Source: Rickettsiales bacterium
GTDB taxonomy: Bacteria; Pseudomonadota; Alphaproteobacteria; Rs-D84
DNA: 6,903 nucleotides
Reading direction: 5' to 3'
NCBI GenBank assembly: GCA_031263295.1
Contig: JAISGC010000044.1
Span: 1 to 6,903, forward strand
The notes beneath the pieces are model-generated. The model was given only the letters and a program-made list of their open reading frames with translations, searched no databases and had not been told where the DNA came from. Position numbers and translations under genes: made by a program. Below, one piece after another: positions 4,226 to 6,903 of this stretch. Every line of letters begins with the position of its first letter. Within the stretch, counting starts at the first letter, position 1.

Positions 4226-4405
4226 TTGAAGAAAATTGTGCATTATATTAAAGATGTCCGTTCCGAATGGTTCAAGATTGTCTGGCCGAATCGGGACCAG
4301 GTCGTCAAATCGTCGATTTTGATTTTCGTCTTCTCGGCCGTCTTCGCGGCGTTTCTGCTGCTGACGGATTCGACTATGGCCGCAATCGTCGGGTGGATAT
4401 TCTAA
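4226..4405 (+). CDS. secE: Preprotein translocase subunit SecE (59 aa, TTG start)
   Basis: SecE clamps SecY in the inner-membrane Sec translocon. The 59-residue product has the short bacterial form: an amphipathic N-terminal helix (IKDVRSEWFKIVWPNRDQVV, residues 8-27) containing the conserved V-W-P turn, then a single transmembrane helix (about 30-47) and a short tail. The start is TTG 4226, chosen because a strong GGAGGA (4214-4219) sits six bases upstream and the product aligns with SecE from its first residue; no ATG serves. It lies 40 bases after tRNA-Trp and 13 bases before nusG, and is surely co-transcribed with nusG. The length is typical for alphaproteobacteria, unlike the three-helix SecE of enterobacteria. 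Confidence 0.93.
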   Translation: MKKIVHYIKDVRSEWFKIVWPNRDQVVKSSILIFVFSAVFAAFLLLTDSTMAAIVGWIF

Positions 4406-4418
4406 AAGGGGTCGCAAA

Positions 4419-4949
4419 ATGGATGGCACTATGCGTTGGTATATGGTAAGCGTGACCTCGGGATTGGAAAACCGGGTGGCGCAGATGATACGCGAAAAAA
4501 TCATCGCGGCGAAGCTGAACCCCCTGTTCGGCGAGATTATGGTGCCCGAGCGCGAAGTCGTGGAAATTAAAAAGGGCCGCCGCGAAAAGACATTGAAAAA
4601 GTTCTTCCCGGGCTATGTCGTGATTCAGATGGAGATGACCAACGAGAGCTTTACCCTGGTCAAGCAGACGCCGAATGTCGTTATGTTCCTGGGGCAGAAG
4701 AACAAGCCGATTCCGATCACCGACGCCGAGGCCGCCCGGTTGAAGCGCCAGATGGAAGAGACGGAATCCTTGGACGATTCGAACTATGAGGTCGATCAAG
4801 AGGTTCGGGTTATCGACGGGCCGTTTGCAAACTTCAACGGCGTCGTGAAAGAGGTCGACAATGTGAAGCAAAAGATGACTGCGGTCATTGCGGTATTTGG
4901 GCGGGAAACAAGCGTGAATCTTGATTTCTCCCAAGTTGAGAGAGTGTAG
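4419..4949 (+). CDS. nusG: Transcription termination/antitermination factor NusG (176 aa)
   Basis: NusG binds RNA polymerase to suppress pausing and links it to Rho or to the ribosome through S10. The N-terminal NGN domain runs from MRWYMVSVTSGLENRVAQMI (5-24) through the conserved KFFPGYV (61-67) to about residue 115. A linker (TDAEAARLKRQMEETE) follows, and then the KOW domain EVRVIDGPFANFNGVVKEVD (128-147) to the C-terminal VERV. The length is normal. ATG 4419 is chosen because AAAAGGGG (4404-4411) is correctly spaced; ATG 4431 would remove only four residues. The gene sits in the conserved secE-nusG-rplK-rplA order. Confidence 0.97.
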   Translation: MDGTMRWYMVSVTSGLENRVAQMIREKIIAAKLNPLFGEIMVPEREVVEIKKGRREKTLKKFFPGYVVIQMEMTNESFTLVKQTPNVVMFLGQKNKPIPITDAEAARLKRQMEETESLDDSNYEVDQEVRVIDGPFANFNGVVKEVDNVKQKMTAVIAVFGRETSVNLDFSQVERV

Positions 4950-4954
4950 AGGTT

Positions 4955-4984
4955 GTGGCAGAAGTGTAGCCGCTTCGGAACCAC
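4955..4984 (+). promoter_or_regulatory. Stem-loop in the nusG-rplK leader; candidate L1 autoregulatory site
   Basis: GTGG (4955-4958) pairs with CCAC (4981-4984). After an asymmetric internal loop (CA against GGAA), GAAGTG (4961-4966) pairs with CGCTTC (4971-4976) around TAGC. In bacteria L1 represses the L11 operon by binding a mRNA mimic of its 23S site upstream of rplK. The position and the two helices with an asymmetric loop fit that, but I cannot confirm the L1-specific bases. Confidence 0.4.
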
Positions 4985-5010
4985 GAGCATCAAACAAAGG
5001 ATGATATAAA

Positions 5011-5442
5011 ATGGCCAAGAAAGAAGTAAAGGGAATGGTGAAACTCGTCGTTCCCGCGAAGCAGGCGAACCCCGCCCCGCCGATCGGACCCGCGCTCGGC
5101 GCGAACGGCGTCAACATCGCCGAGTTCTGCAAGCAGTTCAACGACCGCACCGCGGACAAGGAGCCGGGTATGCCGATACCCTGCATAATAACGGTCTACA
5201 CCGACCGGTCGTTCGACTTCATTATGAAGCTGCCGCCGGTGTCGTATTTTATAAAGAAGGCGCTGAACCTCAAAACCGGGTCGAAAAAGCCGGGGATGGA
5301 GTTCGTCGGCTCTATCGGCCGCGCGGATTTGGAAAAAATCGCGGCGCAGAAAATGCCGGACTTGAACTGCGATTCAGTCGATGCGGCGGTCAATATCATC
5401 GCCGGGCAGTGCCGCTCCATGGGCGTGAAGGTGGAGGGCTAG
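5011..5442 (+). CDS. rplK: Large-subunit ribosomal protein uL11 (143 aa)
   Basis: L11 forms the stalk base and the GTPase-associated centre with 23S rRNA. The N-terminal domain carries the canonical ANPAPPIGPALGANGVNI (19-36) proline/glycine stretch and NIAEFCKQFN. The C-terminal rRNA-binding domain contains PPVSYFIKKALNLKTGS (75-91) and ends with AGQCRSMGVKVEG. The length is that of the family. AAAGGA (4996-5001) precedes ATG 5011 by nine bases. rplA follows after three bases, so the two are translationally coupled. Confidence 0.98.
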   Translation: MAKKEVKGMVKLVVPAKQANPAPPIGPALGANGVNIAEFCKQFNDRTADKEPGMPIPCIITVYTDRSFDFIMKLPPVSYFIKKALNLKTGSKKPGMEFVGSIGRADLEKIAAQKMPDLNCDSVDAAVNIIAGQCRSMGVKVEG

Positions 5443-5445
5443 ATT

Positions 5446-6120
5446 ATGGCAAAGATTACAAAGAAAGCAAAAACGATAAACATCGATCGCGAGAAAATCT
5501 ATACGCTCGCGGATGCGATTGAGGCGCTGCGCCCGTTCGCGTCGAAGAAGTTCGACGAGACGCTTGACATCGCGGTGAATCTGAATGTCGACATCACCAA
5601 GGCGGACCAGAACATTCGCGGTATGCTATCCTTGCCGAACGGCACGGGCAAAAAGGTCAAGATTGCGGTCTTTACAAAGGACAAGCAGAAAGAGGCCAAA
5701 GACGCGGGCGCCGATATTGTCGGCGATGCGGATTTGATTGACAAAGTCGCGGGCGGATTCATTGACTTTGACCGCGTTCTCGCAACTCCGGAAATGATGC
5801 CGCAGATGGCGAAGATTGCCAAAATCCTGGGGCCCAAGGGACTGATGCCGAACCCGAAACTCGGCACCGTCGCCGCCAATATCGGAGACGCGGTCGCGAA
5901 GGCGAAAGCCGGGCAAATCGAATATCGCGCCGAGAAAAAGGGAATCATACATGCGGGGCTCGGCAAGATGTCGTTCGATACCAAAAAGCTGGTTGAAAAT
6001 GCCGAGGCGCTGATCGACGCGCTGAAAAAGGCGAAGCCCGCAAGCGTGAAGGGCCAATACATCCTGGGCGCGTCGATGTCCACGACGCAAGGCCCCGGGC
6101 TTAAAGTTGAGGTAAAATAG
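5446..6120 (+). CDS. rplA: Large-subunit ribosomal protein uL1 (224 aa)
   Basis: L1 forms the mobile L1 stalk near the E site and represses its own operon by binding the mRNA. The conserved ILGPKGLMPNPKLGTV (127-142) RNA-binding signature is intact, as are the KVAVF-like strand (KIAVFTKDK, 72-80) and the C-terminal ILGASMSTTQGPGLKVE (206-222). The length is close to the usual 225-235. GGAGGG in the end of rplK serves as its ribosome site. A palindromic element starts immediately after the TAG stop codon. Confidence 0.98.
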   Translation: MAKITKKAKTINIDREKIYTLADAIEALRPFASKKFDETLDIAVNLNVDITKADQNIRGMLSLPNGTGKKVKIAVFTKDKQKEAKDAGADIVGDADLIDKVAGGFIDFDRVLATPEMMPQMAKIAKILGPKGLMPNPKLGTVAANIGDAVAKAKAGQIEYRAEKKGIIHAGLGKMSFDTKKLVENAEALIDALKKAKPASVKGQYILGASMSTTQGPGLKVEVK

Positions 6121-6200
6121 AGAGAACAGATAACAGAGAACAGAGAGTGGCGCGTTATTATGGCAGAGCGCAATAATTGATTCTCTGTTCTCTGTTCTCT
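6121..6200 (+). repeat. Palindromic element with heptanucleotide-repeat arms (AGAGAAC family)
   Basis: The left arm has tandem AGAGAAC units (one of them AGATAAC). Positions 6128-6148 pair with 6180-6200 (TTCTCTGTTCTCTG... units) at 19 of 21 positions, with about 31 bases between. The element begins at the first base after the rplA stop codon and ends just before the L10 leader. It belongs to the same structural class as the other elements in this window but has its own repeat unit. Confidence 0.85.
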
Positions 6201-6207
6201 AAAAAGA

Positions 6208-6295
6208 TTCTTTGTCCAAGACTGACGGGGCGAAAGCTCAAAACCAAAACCCGTCATAGACAGAAAGAAATTTCTGGGGCAAGAATAAGTGCCCC
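6208..6295 (+). promoter_or_regulatory. Ribosomal protein L10 leader
   Basis: The core reads GTCCAAGACTGACGGG...CCCGTCATAGAC: TGACGGG (6223-6229) pairs with CCCGTCA (6250-6256), GTC (6214-6216) with GAC (6259-6261) and TCTTT (6209-6213) with AAAGA (6264-6268), leaving the CAAGAC/TA internal loop. This matches my memory of the L10 leader in proteobacteria, where L10 with L7/L12 binds and represses rplJ-rplL translation. A further hairpin GGGGC/GCCCC (6276-6295) follows. Unusually, a repeat element of about 105 bases separates this leader from the rplJ ribosome site. Confidence 0.75.
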
Positions 6296-6327
6296 GTTCG
6301 TAAGAGCGGATAAGAGTAATAGTGAAT

Positions 6328-6432
6328 AGAGAATAAGAGAATGCAAACGCTTCGCGTTTGCAGAGAATAAGAGAGTAGATTTTGCGATTGCGTCGCGTTC
6401 CATTCTCTTATTCTCTCATTCTCTTATTCTCT
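6328..6432 (+). repeat. Palindromic element with octanucleotide-repeat arms, copy 2
   Basis: The outer 16-mer AGAGAATAAGAGAATG (6328-6343) is the exact reverse complement of 6417-6432. A side hairpin GCAAACGC-TTC-GCGTTTGC (6343-6361) follows; then an inner arm (6362-6377) pairs with 6401-6416 at 13 of 16 positions. The architecture is identical to the element at 1751-1887, with a shorter apical loop. It sits between the L10 leader and the rplJ ribosome-binding site. Confidence 0.9.
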
Positions 6433-6446
6433 CGAAAGGAAATGCA

Positions 6447-6903
6447 ATGAAAAAGAATGAAAAATCTTCCTTGATTTCCAATGTGCAGGAGCGGCTGGCC
6501 GAATCGTCGGGCGTGTTCGTGGTTGAAAACCGCGGATTGTCCGTGAAAGAGACCGAAGAGCTGCGCGGGATTCTGCGTCCCTTCGTCGCGATGTTCAAGG
6601 TCGTCAAAAACCGGCTGATGAAAATCGCGCTGGACGGAACGGCTTTCTCGCCGGTCGCCGATCTGATGAAGCGGCCGACTGCGGTTGCGCTGGCCAATGA
6701 CCCTTACGGCGCGGCCAAGGCGATTGCGGCGTTTGCCGAAACCCATCCGAATCTCGCGATTGTCGGCGGTCATATGGACGGCAAACTCTTGGACGCGGCC
6801 GCGGTCGATGTCCTGGCCAAGTTGCCGAGCATGCTGGAAATCAGAGGAACGATAGCACGGATTCTGGTCGAACCGGCGTCAAGATTGGCGCGCGTCTCGG
6901 CGG
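6447..6903 (+). CDS. rplJ: Large-subunit ribosomal protein uL10 (first 152 residues; truncated by window end)
   Basis: L10 is the base of the L7/L12 stalk that recruits translation GTPases. The visible part has the family landmarks: an N-terminal helix with VFVVENRGLSVKETEELR (23-40), the rRNA-contacting FKVVKNRLMKIAL (50-62), RPTAVALANDP (76-86), and LPSMLEIRGTIARILVEPASRL (126-147) before the L7/L12-binding helix, which lies beyond the window. About 20 residues are missing compared with the usual length of about 170. AAAGGAA (6435-6441) precedes ATG 6447; an overlapping ATG at 6442 is closed after two codons. rplL is expected to follow. Confidence 0.97.
   Translation, partial: MKKNEKSSLISNVQERLAESSGVFVVENRGLSVKETEELRGILRPFVAMFKVVKNRLMKIALDGTAFSPVADLMKRPTAVALANDPYGAAKAIAAFAETHPNLAIVGGHMDGKLLDAAAVDVLAKLPSMLEIRGTIARILVEPASRLARVSA

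Noticed and set aside
4374..5186. Long minus-strand frame over nusG and rplK
   Set aside because: It is antisense to two unmistakable conserved genes. The long minus-strand frame at 5499-6257 over rplA is rejected for the same reason.
1751..6432. CRISPR array
   Set aside because: The tandem units are 6-8 bases without spacers and are arranged as inverted arms; no cas genes are present.

Overview
The window looks like a bacterial chromosome fragment, most likely from an alphaproteobacterium (medium-high GC). The assignment is an inference from the order tRNA-Trp, secE, nusG, rplK, rplA, rplJ, the short single-helix SecE, an L10-leader core of the kind seen in alphaproteobacteria, and the VirB-like cell-envelope genes. 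The right half is therefore housekeeping and the left half is accessory.

Left block (1-2658, + strand): a strong promoter (TTGACA-18-TATCAT) overlapping a perfect dyad drives four codirectional genes. They are a 48-residue lipoprotein (VirB7-like), two single-pass membrane proteins with VirB8-like features, and an exported protein with a long signal peptide. This could be part of a type IV secretion or related envelope complex; that function is inferred.

Middle (2659-4111): a large palindrome separates the exported-protein gene from a convergent minus-strand gene encoding a 220-residue protein with an R-N-x3-H motif like that of HEPN ribonucleases. About 600 bases without a protein gene follow. 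They hold two candidate minus-strand promoters, several hairpins, an interspersed hairpin repeat and a solo repeat arm, and end in tandem promoters for tRNA-Trp.

Right block (4112-6903, + strand): tRNA-Trp(CCA), secE (TTG start), nusG, rplK, rplA, an L10 leader and the first 152 codons of rplJ. These make the Sec translocon subunit, a transcription elongation factor and large-subunit ribosomal proteins. They are probably co-transcribed and autoregulated by L1 and L10.

The most unusual feature cuts across all blocks. Six large palindromes have arms built from short tandem repeats with 6-, 7- or 8-base periods, and they fill gene junctions, five of the six starting or ending flush with stop codons. 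Two copies of the 8-base family share a three-way-junction fold with a compensatory base change. One of these supplies both the start codon and the hydrophobic core of the signal peptide of the exported protein; the other lies inside the rplJ leader. The two complete copies of the 6-base family carry the same 27-base core in opposite orientations.
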